64,000 nucleotides of DNA, taken from an uncultured Actinomycetes bacterium. Lineage in GTDB: Bacteria > Actinomycetota > Coriobacteriia > Coriobacteriales > Atopobiaceae. Below are positions 50,611-60,650 of this stretch, piece by piece (the stretch's first letter is position 1; the number at the start of each line of letters is the position of its first letter). A program made the translations under genes and the position numbers. A model generated the notes under the pieces. It was given only the letters and a program-made list of their open reading frames with translations. It had not been told where the DNA came from and ran no database searches. The stretch lies in NCBI GenBank assembly GCA_900314645.1, contig OMWB01000004.1, positions 22,502 to 86,501 of the forward strand, given 5' to 3'.

Positions 50611-53124
50611 ATGACAACCAAGGGCGATAAGGGTGCTGGTTCCAGGCTGCTTCGCAGCGCGTTCATGGCGCTTGTCGGAGTCCTCCTCTACTTCCTTGCT
50701 CTCGGTGTTTCGAGCGGCTCCGGGATTACCCCTTTTGTGGCGCTCTTCGCAGGATGCCTCATTGGTTCCTTCGTGCTTAACTTGGCGTATCTGCACCTCG
50801 AAGAGCTTCAGGTACCCGATGAGCAACCGCAGGCATCGCCAGAGGAACTGGTCGCGATTGAACAACATGAGGAGGTTTCCGTTCCTCAGGCAATTGAGTC
50901 ACGCCCCTCGAGCACGCCAGTCGTTCCCAGCACCACTGAGGCCCCCGAGGTCGACATCACCCCCAGCGTGACCGACCTCGACGAGTGGGACCTTGGGGAG
51001 AAACCTCCGAGCACCCTTGACCTGACGGCGCTCAGCCGGCGCATCGTGGGCGTGATGGACCCCATCGCCGAGCTCAAGCTTTTTGTGGGAGACATCCGCA
51101 CGCGCGAGGCCGAGGGCACCGACATGCCATCCCCCTTCGAGCAGTATGCCGCACGTCTGCTCGTGGAAGCCGGGCTCTTCAAGTCTGATGTCAAGCTGCC
51201 GCACCTGCGCATCGTGCGGCCACCCGCCTCCCATATGTTTTACCTGCGCATTCATGACCGCAAGCTGCCGTATCTGGCCAAGATTCGGGTGCTTTCGTTG
51301 GAAGCAGCGCTCAACGCGCTTCGCTTCAGCGACACCTACTTTGACGATCCCGACGCACGCTCGGTGGAGGAGCACTACCAGCTGCTACAGAAGCTCACAC
51401 ATTCCATCGCGTCGCAGACGCCAAGCCTCAGCGAGCACATCCCCCTCTCCGAAGACGATTCCCCCGACACGGAGTGGGCCGTGCGCATGGGCATCTCCAC
51501 TGCCATCGAGTCGTTCCAGCTGCCGCATCGCCTGGCCGCGACGTGGCGCGTCAACGTCAACGACGGCAACGTGGCCATCCAGATGGAGCTTCCGCCCGAG
51601 GCAACCTTCCCCGCCACCCGCTACGTTGAGGACCTCGGCCTTGTGGCCACCAGCCGCGAGATGCGCAGAAAGGCCGCGTCTGACTATTCGCTCAAGCTTG
51701 CGCTGCTCGTCGCCAATGCGGCCTTCCGCTGCTCCGAGCTCATCAAGCACGTTTGGGTTGCGGGCACCGTCCAGAGCGCGACCCGCACGGCCTGCTACCT
51801 CTCGGTGGACTTTGACCGTTGGCGCTTCTCCAAGCTCGACCTCTCTGATCTGGGCGACCTCTCGGTGGTCTATCACTCGTTTGCGCCCGCGATGCGCTAC
51901 GAGGACGGCATCCTCAGGCCGGTGGAGCAGACGTTTTCACTGGACGAGCGTCGCTTCTGCCCGCCGCGCCGCTATGAGGCCGTGGGCCTCTCCACACGCA
52001 AGATCAAGCACCCCTATTCTGACGAGCTGGGATGCGACCGCGTATCGGGCCTTTCCATTAACGAAGCATGCAACCGAGAGTACCTAGCCGCGGACATCCT
52101 CTCCCGCCTGAGTGACTCCACCGAGCAAAACGTTCATCTCATCATGGAGCTTGCGGGGGACGACCCAGACCCGTCGGTACGCAGCGCGGCAGAACGCACG
52201 GTAACCAAGCTCATAGAGGGCTCGATTAGCGACGATGCGGAGTCGGTGGGCAGGGAGTTTCTGGACGGCGACGCCCTCTCGCGCGCAGTTGAGCGCGCAA
52301 GCGAACTTCTTCGGGCAAAGAACCCCTCCGCTGCCGAGGCGCAACTTGCTCTCGTGTTGGATCCCCTCGAGACGGCAGGCATCTACGCAGACACTCCGCA
52401 CGTGGAGTATCGCTTCTTCCCAAACTACGTCGATCGGGCGCTCTATAACCGCCTCTTCACCCTTGACGGACGCCTGCCTCTCCTGGTGCCACGCAACTAC
52501 TACACCGCGCACTTCCTGCTTTCGGTCTCGCAGCTCATGCAGGGTAAGGCCGAGGATGCACTCAAGAGCGCGCGACGCCTCGTGGAGCTCTCTCCCCTTG
52601 ACGCGCGGAGCTATGCCCACCTCACCCGGTGCCTTGAGCTCTGCGGGCGTGACGAGGAGGCGGAGCGTACCCTCGTCCACCTGCTCGAGATCGCGCATGA
52701 CCCTGAGGGGCTGGGAATCGCGTACTATCGCATGGCGTTCTTCCAGTGGAAGGACGGCCATACGTTAGCCGCGCAAGCCTGCTACCAGTTTGCGCTGCGC
52801 TTCATGCCCGCATACGCACCAATCATTGCCATGGAGCTGGGAACGCTCGCGTTGCAAAGCCCTGGCTCCATGCACGAGGAGCTGACTGAAGACGAGGCAG
52901 AGCAGGTGCTACGTGACGCAGACATTCCCGTCGCCCCCACGGACGAGATGTCCGAGGCCTTCCTCGCCTGCGCACGCGCCTCTCTAGACGCCGAAATCTT
53001 CCCGGTTGCCCGCAACTTTGCGTGGATTCTGGGCGCGTTTTCGGGAGACGACATCATTGCCGGGGTGCTTCGCTCCATTGAGGACTCCCCTTCTGATCCG
53101 TGGAACGACCTTCTCCCCTCATGA
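50611..53124 (+). CDS. Large membrane-anchored protein with TPR-like C-terminus, unknown function
   Basis: An 837-residue protein I do not recognise. Two membrane helices (residues ~16-34 and ~39-60) are followed by a Pro/Glu-rich linker to ~135, a large middle region of unclear fold, and a helical-repeat region (~590-800) with TPR-like pairs such as AEDALKSARRLVELSPLDARSYAHLTRCL and ALRFMPAYAPIIAMELGTLAL. The bulk should face the cytoplasm. ATG 50611 follows AGGAGG; TATAAA at 50579-50584 may be the -10. The HAD gene follows closely, so they may be co-transcribed. Confidence 0.75.
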   Translation: MTTKGDKGAGSRLLRSAFMALVGVLLYFLALGVSSGSGITPFVALFAGCLIGSFVLNLAYLHLEELQVPDEQPQASPEELVAIEQHEEVSVPQAIESRPSSTPVVPSTTEAPEVDITPSVTDLDEWDLGEKPPSTLDLTALSRRIVGVMDPIAELKLFVGDIRTREAEGTDMPSPFEQYAARLLVEAGLFKSDVKLPHLRIVRPPASHMFYLRIHDRKLPYLAKIRVLSLEAALNALRFSDTYFDDPDARSVEEHYQLLQKLTHSIASQTPSLSEHIPLSEDDSPDTEWAVRMGISTAIESFQLPHRLAATWRVNVNDGNVAIQMELPPEATFPATRYVEDLGLVATSREMRRKAASDYSLKLALLVANAAFRCSELIKHVWVAGTVQSATRTACYLSVDFDRWRFSKLDLSDLGDLSVVYHSFAPAMRYEDGILRPVEQTFSLDERRFCPPRRYEAVGLSTRKIKHPYSDELGCDRVSGLSINEACNREYLAADILSRLSDSTEQNVHLIMELAGDDPDPSVRSAAERTVTKLIEGSISDDAESVGREFLDGDALSRAVERASELLRAKNPSAAEAQLALVLDPLETAGIYADTPHVEYRFFPNYVDRALYNRLFTLDGRLPLLVPRNYYTAHFLLSVSQLMQGKAEDALKSARRLVELSPLDARSYAHLTRCLELCGRDEEAERTLVHLLEIAHDPEGLGIAYYRMAFFQWKDGHTLAAQACYQFALRFMPAYAPIIAMELGTLALQSPGSMHEELTEDEAEQVLRDADIPVAPTDEMSEAFLACARASLDAEIFPVARNFAWILGAFSGDDIIAGVLRSIEDSPSDPWNDLLPS

Positions 53125-53141
53125 CCTACAGGAGCACCACC

Positions 53142-53810
53142 GTGAGCGACACCACTCTGTGGCCGCCCGCCTTTGACGGCGCCATCTTTGACTTTGACGG
53201 CACCATTGCCGAAACCGCCTACATCTGGGAGCACGTGGACCGTGCCTTTCTGGGGGCCCGCGGCATTCCCTACAGCGAGGAGTATGCCCGCGCCCTAGCG
53301 GTGCTGGGCTTTGACCGTGGAGCACGCTACACCATCGAGCGTTACAACCTGCGCGAGGCGGAGGCGGACATCGTGGACGAGTGGAAGCGCCTGAGCTGGG
53401 CATTCTACCGCTCCGAGGTGACGCTGAAGCCTGGCGCGCGTTCCTACATCCTCTCGCTCAAGAGACGTGGAGTCCGCTGCGCACTAGCCACCAGCAACGA
53501 GCCCGAGCTCGTCCGCAGCATGCAGCATGTGGATGCGGCGCAGCTGTTTGACACCTGCGTGTACGGATGCGAGGTCGGGGTCCCCAAAGACCAGCCCGAT
53601 ATCTATCTCGAGGCCGCTCGACGCATGGGTGTTGACCCTTCTCGCTGCGTGGTCTTTGAGGACATCGAGCCTGGCATCCGCGCCGCCCAAAGCGCTGGCT
53701 TTCTCACCTGCGCCGTCAAAGCTGATGACAATGGCCAAGATTGGGAGGCGGTATCGTCCGCATCTGACCTTGCCCTCACCACATGGGAGGGCCTCGTCCC
53801 CCTTACGTGA
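53142..53810 (+). CDS. HAD-superfamily phosphatase
   Basis: A 222-residue HAD hydrolase of the beta-phosphoglucomutase/phosphatase type. Motif I is IFDFDGTIAET, motif II CALATSNEPE, and motif IV lies in CVVFEDIEPGIRAA. A cap domain sits at ~30-85. Substrate unknown. GTG 53142 has AGGAG at ideal distance; the alternative ATG 53121 overlaps the upstream stop (ATGA) and would rely on coupling. It converges on the M20 peptidase gene. Confidence 0.85.
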   Translation: MSDTTLWPPAFDGAIFDFDGTIAETAYIWEHVDRAFLGARGIPYSEEYARALAVLGFDRGARYTIERYNLREAEADIVDEWKRLSWAFYRSEVTLKPGARSYILSLKRRGVRCALATSNEPELVRSMQHVDAAQLFDTCVYGCEVGVPKDQPDIYLEAARRMGVDPSRCVVFEDIEPGIRAAQSAGFLTCAVKADDNGQDWEAVSSASDLALTTWEGLVPLT

Positions 53811-53823
53811 GAAGACGAGGCCC
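53789..53823. terminator. 10-bp hairpin between converging genes
   Basis: GGGCCTCGTC (53789-53798), inside the last codons of the HAD gene, pairs with GACGAGGCCC (53814-53823). It may act as a bidirectional terminator for the HAD and M20 genes; no T tract is present. Confidence 0.5.
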
Positions 53824-53855
53824 TGTGCTTGGTGCCGTAGCCTTCGGGGCAAGAC

Positions 53856-55292
53856 TTACAGGTCGAGCTCCATAAGACGTGCGATGGACACGATGTAGAT
53901 CTTGAGCGCGCGCTTGAGGCACTCCTCACTCACGCCCTCATCTGGCCCGTGCTCGATGCCCACCCACTCGGGATCTGTGATGCTTGGGTCGTGCGGGCCA
54001 AAGGCGCATGCACGCGGGAAGTGACGTGCGTAGGTGCCGCCACCAATCACGAAGGGCTCGGCTGCGGGGTCCACGTACTCGCGATACGTCTCGAGCAGTG
54101 CCTGGATGGCCGGCAGGGACGGATCCATATAGAAGGGCGGGTGGGCCATGCCCGACTCAAACGTGCAGCCATGCTTCTCGGCAAGGTCCTCAAAGGCGGC
54201 AACCACATCCTCGATGGCAATGGACGTCGGATAGCGCACATCCATCGTGATGGTCATGGTCCCGTCGCTTTGGGTGCGGATGACGCCAGCATTCATGGTC
54301 AGCGCGCCAAACACCTTGTCAGACGAGGCAATGCCCAGCGGTGCACCGTCGCTCGTGTTGGCGATGACGTTGACCATGCGGACGAAGGAGTCGAGCCCCT
54401 CGTCATCCGCCGTCACGCCAAGGTCAAGCAGAAGGCTGGAGAGTTGGCCAATGGCGTTGACCGTCCCCTCAGGGAAGGCAGCGTGTCCGCCGACGCCATG
54501 GGAGACAATCTGCGTGAGCCCCTCGACGTCGCCCTCAAGCTCAAAGCTGCCCGGGTACTCAAACACCGGCACGCCCTCGGTCTTAAGCTTGGCAGTCGCC
54601 AAGCCGGGGATGGCATTGGCTACGGTGCCTCCATCAAGCTCCACCAGTTTCGACTCTTCCTTCACCACGGGAGCCTTCGTGGTAAAGAGGCCGTGGAAGA
54701 TGCCCTTCTCTCCGCAAATCAGCGGGAAGTCTGCGTCTGGCGTAAACAGGAAACCAGGCGCCTCGAAGTTCTCCAGATACCACTCGACATCGGCCATGCT
54801 GGTCTCTTCGTTGTTGCCCACGATGCAGCGCAGCGTGTAGGGCAGCGGTTCCCCAGTGCGGCGCACCTGGTCCGCGAAATACTTGGCCGCGTAGACCGAC
54901 AGCACAAACGGGCCCTTGTCGTCCAGCACGCCGCGGCCGAGAAGATAGCCCTCACGGCGCGTCACGTCCAGCGCCGGGACCGTCCAACCGATGCCCACCG
55001 GCACGATGTCAGTGTGGGCGATGGTGGCAATCTGCTTCTCAGACTGGCCGGGAAGGTCTGCGTAGCCAATGTAGCCGTCGCAGTTGTGCGGCTCAAGGCC
55101 GGCACGCTCGGCAAGCTCAAGGCCCTTCACGAGCGCGCGGTAGGGGCCGGGACCCCAAGGCTTGCCCGATTCGGCATGCGCAAGGTCCTCGACGGAGTCA
55201 ATCCGCACCAAGGACCTGATGTCCTCCACGACGTCCTCCCAGACCTCTTCAACGTACTTCTCAACGTCCTGCTTCAATTGCTCGTCGGACAC
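53856..55292 (-). CDS. M20-family dipeptidase (PepV-like)
   Basis: A 478-residue zinc peptidase that should release amino acids from dipeptides in the cytoplasm. IATIAHTDIVPVG has the first metal His, GRGVLDDKGPFVLSVYA the bridging Asp, and VGNNEETSMADVEWYL the catalytic Glu pair. A lid domain follows (~190-360), and GIEHGPDEGVSEE carries the last ligand His. GTG 55292 follows GAGAGGAG and begins SDEQLKQDV; the longer frame has no site. Confidence 0.92.
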   Translation of the reverse strand: MSDEQLKQDVEKYVEEVWEDVVEDIRSLVRIDSVEDLAHAESGKPWGPGPYRALVKGLELAERAGLEPHNCDGYIGYADLPGQSEKQIATIAHTDIVPVGIGWTVPALDVTRREGYLLGRGVLDDKGPFVLSVYAAKYFADQVRRTGEPLPYTLRCIVGNNEETSMADVEWYLENFEAPGFLFTPDADFPLICGEKGIFHGLFTTKAPVVKEESKLVELDGGTVANAIPGLATAKLKTEGVPVFEYPGSFELEGDVEGLTQIVSHGVGGHAAFPEGTVNAIGQLSSLLLDLGVTADDEGLDSFVRMVNVIANTSDGAPLGIASSDKVFGALTMNAGVIRTQSDGTMTITMDVRYPTSIAIEDVVAAFEDLAEKHGCTFESGMAHPPFYMDPSLPAIQALLETYREYVDPAAEPFVIGGGTYARHFPRACAFGPHDPSITDPEWVGIEHGPDEGVSEECLKRALKIYIVSIARLMELDL

Positions 55293-55400
55293 GGGGCGCT
55301 CCTCTCTGCGGACAAGCCGCACCATTCACTTGTGCCCTCCCATGGTATCCCTTTGTCCGCCCATCCCGGCAGACGATATCAAAAGTCGATGCATGCAAAA

Positions 55401-55426
55401 GGAGGGCCACCTCACGGTGGCCCTCC
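55401..55426 (-). terminator. Intrinsic terminator of the cold-shock gene
   Basis: GGAGGGCCACC (55401-55411) pairs with GGTGGCCCTCC (55416-55426), an 11-bp stem. On the minus strand TTTTGC follows. It stands 30 bp after the cold-shock gene stop. Confidence 0.85.
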
Positions 55427-55456
55427 CCTCTTGTCTGCCTCTTGTGGTTGGCTTGA

Positions 55457-55660
55457 CTAGATCTTGCGGACAGCGGAAGCCTGCAGCTTGCCGTTCTGGC
55501 CGGTCGTGATCTCGAACTCAACGGCCTGGCCCTCGTCCAGGGTCTTGAAGCCGTCCATCTGAATCTCGCTGTAGTGGACGAACAGATCGTCGCCGTCCTC
55601 GCGGGAGATGAAGCCGTAGCCCTTGTCGGGGTTGAACCACTTAACAGTACCCTGTGCCAT
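55457..55660 (-). CDS. Cold-shock domain protein
   Basis: A 67-residue CspA-type protein, a single OB fold that binds single-stranded RNA and DNA and acts as an RNA chaperone. RNP1 is KGYGFISRE and RNP2 DLFVHYSEI; the N-terminus [12 protein letters not shown] is standard. ATG 55660 follows GAAAGG; the longer frame begins in the leader. It is a single-gene unit with its own terminator. Confidence 0.96.
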   Translation of the reverse strand: MAQGTVKWFNPDKGYGFISREDGDDLFVHYSEIQMDGFKTLDEGQAVEFEITTGQNGKLQASAVRKI

Positions 55661-55847
55661 GACGTGCCTTTCTTCTTTGCCCCGGTCCTGTCCGGAGCAC
55701 AACGCTGCGCTCGCGCGCGATACCATGCGGCAAAAGACCGCAAGCGCTATCTTACCCTAACGTCAAGGACTTATTCACGACAATTCGGCTGTGATGCCAA
55801 ACAATGTATGCATACGACCTAGAACAAGCTAAAGCAGCAGATAATCA

Positions 55848-57680
55848 CTACTCATCCCATGCATATTCGATGGAGAGCAGGCGCTCTTGGGCAAGCGGAG
55901 TCTTACGAACCGTCAACAACTCCTTTGCCTCAGGCGCCGTCGTCACCTGATAGGTCAGCACGAGGTTCTCCCCCACGTCAGCATTGAGCACACCCGTGAA
56001 GGCGTCGTAGCCGTAGAGCGTGTACTTGCTAATCCAGCCGTAACCCTCAAGGTTCATGTTGGTGATGGACCCCCCTGCGGGCGCCATGATGAGCGGCACG
56101 AGCACCATGTCGGAGTCGGTGCGCTTGTCGGGAGCGTTGTAGCCCCAGACGTAGCGCGGCGAGTACTCCAGCTCGTCATCCCAAGCCGAGTTGCTGATGG
56201 TCGTGACCACGTCATACGTCTTGCTGCCGTCTGCGTTCTCGGTTGGCTCAGAGACCCGGGTATCGAGCTTGGTGTACCAGCCAATCTTTGCCCAGGTATT
56301 GTCGCTCAGGTACACGCCCAGCTCAGGCTTTGTGGGATCATCGGGTACCTTGCCAGAGAAGCCCTGGTCCGCAAAGATCTGCTGCAGATCCTCGTTCTCC
56401 ATCCAAACCTGCAGGCGATGGTCTGCCGCAGAATCACTGAGCATCGCATACAGATCAGTGAGGCTCACGGTGCCCAGGCTATGCATGAGCTTGTCAAAGG
56501 AAAGTGAAGCGACCTCAGCAAAGAACTGGTCCTGTTGCTTGCCCTGGTTGCCAAACCTCCAGTAGGCGTTACTCATGAGCTCCCAGGCAGCATTGGTGCC
56601 ATCCACCAGGGTGCCGTCCGACGCGGTGACTCCTCCGGTGAGGGCGAGCACATGCTGCAGGAACACGGGGTCAATGGCAATGACGCCGTCGATGTGCACG
56701 TTGCGGTGATGCTCATAGCCCTCTGCCATGTAGCGTCCCACCTGCGTGAAGTCAGGCAGGAAAGGAATGGAACCCATGTTGCCGTCGACACCCGGGAACG
56801 CCTTCAGCTCATCTTCCCGGAAGGTGAGGAAGTCGTCGTCCTTCTGCTGAAGCGTGACCGTCTTGCCCATGGCAATCTTGCCGTCTTTCACCGTGACAAG
56901 CGTCCACGACCCCGGGAAGCCGCCCGCCGAGCGCAGCTCTGCGTTGGTGAAGGCCACCACCAGATAGTTACGCGTAGCGCCACCGCCGCCCAACAGCGTG
57001 TTCACGTGCGGAAGAAGCGACTGCGCCAGCTCGATCATGCCTGTTGCCGACCCGATGCCCTCTTGGACGGTGTTCAATACCTTGCCGAGCTGCTCGATAT
57101 GAGCCGGCGGCAGGCTGATGATCGTGTCTGCGCTACGCAGGAACACCGGGGCTGCAGCCTCAAGGGAACCCGACAAGGACTCGAGCGCGACCAGGTCAAC
57201 GGAGCCAGCGCTGAAGACGTTCTTGTAGTTCATCACGGTTGGGTTGGAGGCAATGGGAACGAGCGCGTTATCTGCTAGGTCAACGAAGACGTCGGAGAGC
57301 TTTTGGACGCTCTTGATGTCGGAGCCGTACTTCGGAGCAAGGGTCGCAAGGTACCATGCGGGAGAATGGACCTCTCCCTTGATGGAATGGGCGACGTTGA
57401 CCACGTCATCGACCGCCTGCTGCAAGGCCTCGGAGTCGCCCTTCTTCACGGCTCCCTTGAGGTCATCGATGGCAGCGAGCACGTCGTCTGACTCTGCCAG
57501 CACCGAGCGTGACGAGCTGTACAGGTCAAAGGCGCAGAGGCCAGCCAAGGCAATTACCACAAGCACCGCGACGGCAATGATGCGGGCAGTAGTCCAGCCC
57601 TTTCCCGGACGAGCGTGAGCGGACCTGCGCTGCGGCGCCATGTGCGCTTCGTGAGCATCAGTGCGAATGTGAGAGGCCAT
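55848..57680 (-). CDS. DUF4012-domain membrane-anchored protein
   Basis: A 610-residue protein with a basic N-terminus, one membrane helix (residues ~32-53) and a large outside domain. The DUF4012 region is recognisable by NYLVVAFTNAELRSAGGFPGSW, VHIDGVIAIDPVFLQHVLALTGGV and later WDDELEYSPRYVWGYNAP. The family is common in actinobacteria; some homologues sit in polysaccharide loci, but function is unproven. ATG 57680 follows AAAGGG. It stands alone here, with no cell-wall genes adjacent. Confidence 0.85.
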   Translation of the reverse strand: MASHIRTDAHEAHMAPQRRSAHARPGKGWTTARIIAVAVLVVIALAGLCAFDLYSSSRSVLAESDDVLAAIDDLKGAVKKGDSEALQQAVDDVVNVAHSIKGEVHSPAWYLATLAPKYGSDIKSVQKLSDVFVDLADNALVPIASNPTVMNYKNVFSAGSVDLVALESLSGSLEAAAPVFLRSADTIISLPPAHIEQLGKVLNTVQEGIGSATGMIELAQSLLPHVNTLLGGGGATRNYLVVAFTNAELRSAGGFPGSWTLVTVKDGKIAMGKTVTLQQKDDDFLTFREDELKAFPGVDGNMGSIPFLPDFTQVGRYMAEGYEHHRNVHIDGVIAIDPVFLQHVLALTGGVTASDGTLVDGTNAAWELMSNAYWRFGNQGKQQDQFFAEVASLSFDKLMHSLGTVSLTDLYAMLSDSAADHRLQVWMENEDLQQIFADQGFSGKVPDDPTKPELGVYLSDNTWAKIGWYTKLDTRVSEPTENADGSKTYDVVTTISNSAWDDELEYSPRYVWGYNAPDKRTDSDMVLVPLIMAPAGGSITNMNLEGYGWISKYTLYGYDAFTGVLNADVGENLVLTYQVTTAPEAKELLTVRKTPLAQERLLSIEYAWDE

Positions 57681-57836
57681 GTCTAACCCTTTCGGTGGCT
57701 CTGTGCCGCTTGCTGACGACAATCGCAGAGAAAACCATGCTTAACCTGTTTAGTTTGCCACAATTGTGTGTCACCGACGTGGATAAGCCCCTAAACGCGA
57801 CGATGCCGTAGTTGGAAGGCCCCTTTGGCAGCCCTG

Positions 57837-58214
57837 CTAACCCTGTTGGAACTCCTCGGGAACGACATCGGGGTCTACGCCGAACGAATCCGCCACCGCC
57901 ACCGCTTGGTCACGCCTGAGAGCAGCCGTCTGCGCGTCTCCCATCTCCTCGTAGACGTCACCCAGCTCGCGCAGGGTGTACGTAACGTACTCTGCGAGGG
58001 AGTCCCCGATGCCAGAGAGGAGCATCATGGTGACGAGCGAATCGGGAGAAAGCTTGAGGGCCACCTGCGCGTCAAGGTCCAAGAGCCCTGCGACCGCCTC
58101 CTCGGCCTCTTGCACGGCCGTTGGATCGTGCTTTCTGTGCGCGAGACCGAGCGCCTCGGTAACCACCTCGACAAACTGCGCGATGACCTCAAGCAGATAG
58201 TCCTTGTGAAGCAT
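57837..58214 (-). CDS. Small helical hypothetical protein (DUF6483-like)
   Basis: A 125-residue, acidic, mostly helical protein starting MLHKDYLLEVIAQFVEVVTEAL. This opening resembles the small DUF6483 family seen near diverse genes in Gram-positive bacteria, but I cannot confirm it. It contains no known catalytic motif. It follows ruvB by 27 bp on the same strand, so it may belong to the ruvCAB transcript. Confidence 0.6.
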   Translation of the reverse strand: MLHKDYLLEVIAQFVEVVTEALGLAHRKHDPTAVQEAEEAVAGLLDLDAQVALKLSPDSLVTMMLLSGIGDSLAEYVTYTLRELGDVYEEMGDAQTAALRRDQAVAVADSFGVDPDVVPEEFQQG

Positions 58215-58241
58215 GTTGCGAATACCCTTTCGAATTGGACG

Positions 58242-59300
58242 TTACTTTTGGGGAGGCAGCGGCACGCCAAGGTGCTCGAAGGCCGCCGGCATTGCCTGAC
58301 GTCCCTGCGGGGTGCGCGTGATGAGCCCTCGCTGCAACAGATACGGCTCGTAGACGTCCTCGAGGGTTGAGGGATCCTCCCCCACTGCCGAGGCAACTGT
58401 CGTCAGGCCTACGGGACGCCCGCGGAAGGTTCTTGTGAGCACTTCGAGAATCTTGATGTCCATCCAGTCAAGGCCCAGCTCGTCAATCTCGAAGAACGAG
58501 AGCGCCTCGGCTGCGATATCCCATGTGACGTCGCCGTTTGCGCGTACCTGGGCATAATCGCGCACACGCTTGAGCAGGCGATTGGCCAAGCGCGGCGTAC
58601 CACGCGAACGTGAGGCAATCTCCGCAGCAGCTTGGGCGTCAACCCGCACGCCCAGAATGGATGCCGAGCGCGTGACGATGGTTGAGAGCTCGGAGTTTGT
58701 GTAGTAGTCAAGACGGTACGAGATGCCAAAGCGGTCACGCAGCGGACCCGTGAGCAGGCCCGTTCTGGTTGTTGCGCCCACCAGCGTGAACCGGGGAATG
58801 TCCAACCTGATGGAACGGGCAGCGGGACCCTTGCCGATGACGATGTCTAGGAAGAAGTCTTCCATGGCGGGATACAGGACCTCTTCCACCTGGTGGTTGA
58901 GGCGATGAATCTCATCCACAAAGAGCACGTCACCTTCCTCGAGGTTAGTGAGGATGGCAGCGAGGTCTCCCGTGCGCTCGATGGCGGGTCCTGAGGTGGT
59001 GTGCAGCTTGGCACCCATCTCGTTTGCCACGACACCGGCAAGCGTGGTCTTTCCCAGTCCTGGAGGACCTGAGAAGATGACGTGGTCAAGCGGCTCGCCG
59101 CGGTCCTTGGCAGCCTGGATGAGCACGCGCAGGTTCTCTCGCACGCGCTCTTGGCCACAGTAGTCATCGAGCGTGCGAGGACGCAGAGAGCGATCGACCT
59201 CGAGGTCGTCAGAGGTCAGCTCGCCTGTCACGCTGCGGGGGCCACGAGAACGCATGGGAGCTGGCGTCTCGAACAGATCGTCCTTGTCGGCCTCCCACAT
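58242..59300 (-). CDS. ruvB: Holliday junction branch-migration ATPase
   Basis: A 352-residue AAA+ motor that drives branch migration with RuvA. Walker A is GPPGLGKTT, Walker [12 protein letters not shown], sensor 1 VGATTRTG, and [20 protein letters not shown] is the arginine-rich sensor 2 block. The C-terminal winged helix holds [22 protein letters not shown] 59300 shares a base with the ruvA stop (TGATG) and follows GGGAGG. Confidence 0.97.
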   Translation of the reverse strand: MWEADKDDLFETPAPMRSRGPRSVTGELTSDDLEVDRSLRPRTLDDYCGQERVRENLRVLIQAAKDRGEPLDHVIFSGPPGLGKTTLAGVVANEMGAKLHTTSGPAIERTGDLAAILTNLEEGDVLFVDEIHRLNHQVEEVLYPAMEDFFLDIVIGKGPAARSIRLDIPRFTLVGATTRTGLLTGPLRDRFGISYRLDYYTNSELSTIVTRSASILGVRVDAQAAAEIASRSRGTPRLANRLLKRVRDYAQVRANGDVTWDIAAEALSFFEIDELGLDWMDIKILEVLTRTFRGRPVGLTTVASAVGEDPSTLEDVYEPYLLQRGLITRTPQGRQAMPAAFEHLGVPLPPQK

Positions 59301-59932
59301 CAGTGACCACCTCCCAGGCGCCTCAGCGCGAAGGAGAGCGCCTGCTCGATGGTGAGGGCGCCGGCATCCTCATGCCCCTCGAGCGCAAGCTCTGCCTCTT
59401 GTGGCGTAAAGCCCATTGACAGCAGTGCGTCCGTTGCCTCTGCGGTCACGGAGTTTGCGGAGCTGCGAGGCACGACATCGTCAAGCGACGGAGTGGAGAG
59501 TCCCACCAGCGAGCGGAGCTCGGCGTCCTTTTGGAACACACCGTCGAGATCGACGAGCAGGCGCTGGGCCTTGCGCTTTCCCACGCCAGGCACCTGTGCC
59601 ATGCGGTTTGCATCCTGCGTCGCCACCACGGTGGCAAGCGCGGCGGGCTTGAAGGTGGAGAGCACCGAAAGCGCGAGCTTGGGCCCCACTCCAGAGATGG
59701 CCACCAGACGGTCAAAGAGGGTACGCTCCTCGCGGCTCATGAAGCCATACAGCTCCATGGCGTCTTCGCGCACCACCATGCGCGTAAGCACCGTGACACC
59801 TGCCGTGCCTACCGAAGGGAGCTCGGCCGCGGTGTTATGGGAGATGCCAACCTCGTAACCTACGCCGCCAACGTCTATGACGGCATGTGTGGGCATCACC
59901 TCAACCAAGGTTCCGGTCAACTGTACGATCAC
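59300..59932 (-). CDS. ruvA: Holliday junction recognition protein
   Basis: A 210-residue RuvA. The N-terminal OB domain starts [11 protein letters not shown], with [16 protein letters not shown]. Two helix-hairpin-helix motifs follow ([14 protein letters not shown] and [13 protein letters not shown]), and the C-terminal domain that binds RuvB ([10 protein letters not shown]) is complete. The GTG start overlaps the ruvC stop (GTGA). Confidence 0.97.
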   Translation of the reverse strand: MIVQLTGTLVEVMPTHAVIDVGGVGYEVGISHNTAAELPSVGTAGVTVLTRMVVREDAMELYGFMSREERTLFDRLVAISGVGPKLALSVLSTFKPAALATVVATQDANRMAQVPGVGKRKAQRLLVDLDGVFQKDAELRSLVGLSTPSLDDVVPRSSANSVTAEATDALLSMGFTPQEAELALEGHEDAGALTIEQALSFALRRLGGGH

Positions 59933-60555
59933 AAGGAGCTCCTTCTGCTTCTTTTCTCGCGTCGTGCGAGGCGTGTTGCGGTCGCTGCTGCCGTCACCTC
60001 ACGGGACTCGACGCGGTCGTATTCCATCTGGGCAAGCTCGGCCTCGCGCATCTGCTCGGGTGCGGCGTCACGCGCGACGCTCTTGGTGCGGCTGAGGTTT
60101 GCGTGGCATATCGCCGCCGCCAACGCGTCTGCCGCGTGATCAGGGTGCGGGTCATGGTCAAGAGCAAGCACATGACGCACCATATAGATTACCTGGTACT
60201 TGTCTGCGCCGCCCGTGCCAACCACAGCCTGCTTGATCTGCATGGGCGTGTACTCGCCCACCTCAAGACCTGCCCGTGCGCACGCCACGATGGCAACGCC
60301 ACGAGCTTGGGCCGTGGCAATGGCCGAGCGAACGTTCTCACCGAAGAAGATCTTCTCGATGGCGAGGTGCGTGGGACGATAGGCCTCGATAACGCGAGCA
60401 ACCTCGTCATAGATGGTTCCCAGGCGCTGGTCTATGGGCTCAGAGGAGCGTGTGGTGACGCAGCCATATGCCCGAGCGCGACATACCGAGCCGCGCGTCT
60501 CTATGACGCCCCAGCCCGTATGCGCAAGACCTGGGTCTATGCCAAGAATGATCAC
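59929..60555 (-). CDS. ruvC: Holliday junction resolvase
   Basis: A 208-residue endonuclease that cuts Holliday junctions. The active-site Asp is in ILGIDPGLAHTGWG, the Glu in LAIEKIFFGEN, and the late acidic pair in HPDHAADALAAA. A basic tail of ~45 residues (ending [11 protein letters not shown]) goes beyond the usual ~175 residues. GTG 60555 was chosen because ILGIDPG begins there and GGGAGGG lies upstream. A LexA-type box precedes it. Confidence 0.95.
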   Translation of the reverse strand: MIILGIDPGLAHTGWGVIETRGSVCRARAYGCVTTRSSEPIDQRLGTIYDEVARVIEAYRPTHLAIEKIFFGENVRSAIATAQARGVAIVACARAGLEVGEYTPMQIKQAVVGTGGADKYQVIYMVRHVLALDHDPHPDHAADALAAAICHANLSRTKSVARDAAPEQMREAELAQMEYDRVESREVTAAATATRLARREKRSRRSSL

Positions 60556-60574
60556 ATACCCTCCCACTACAACA

Positions 60575-60590
60575 GCGAACGTTCGTTCTA
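60575..60590. promoter_or_regulatory. LexA (SOS) box before ruvCAB
   Basis: Positions 60577-60588 read GAAC-N4-GTTC, with flanks close to the actinobacterial SOS consensus TCGAAC-N4-GTTCGA. It lies 20 bp before the ruvC start, in the promoter region. Control by LexA is inferred from the match and the function of the operon. Confidence 0.7.
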
Positions 60591-60650
60591 TGCTATCACG
60601 TTGGAGAGAGGATGTCACGAAAAAGCAAGACGAGTTTGCCGGCACTCCCG

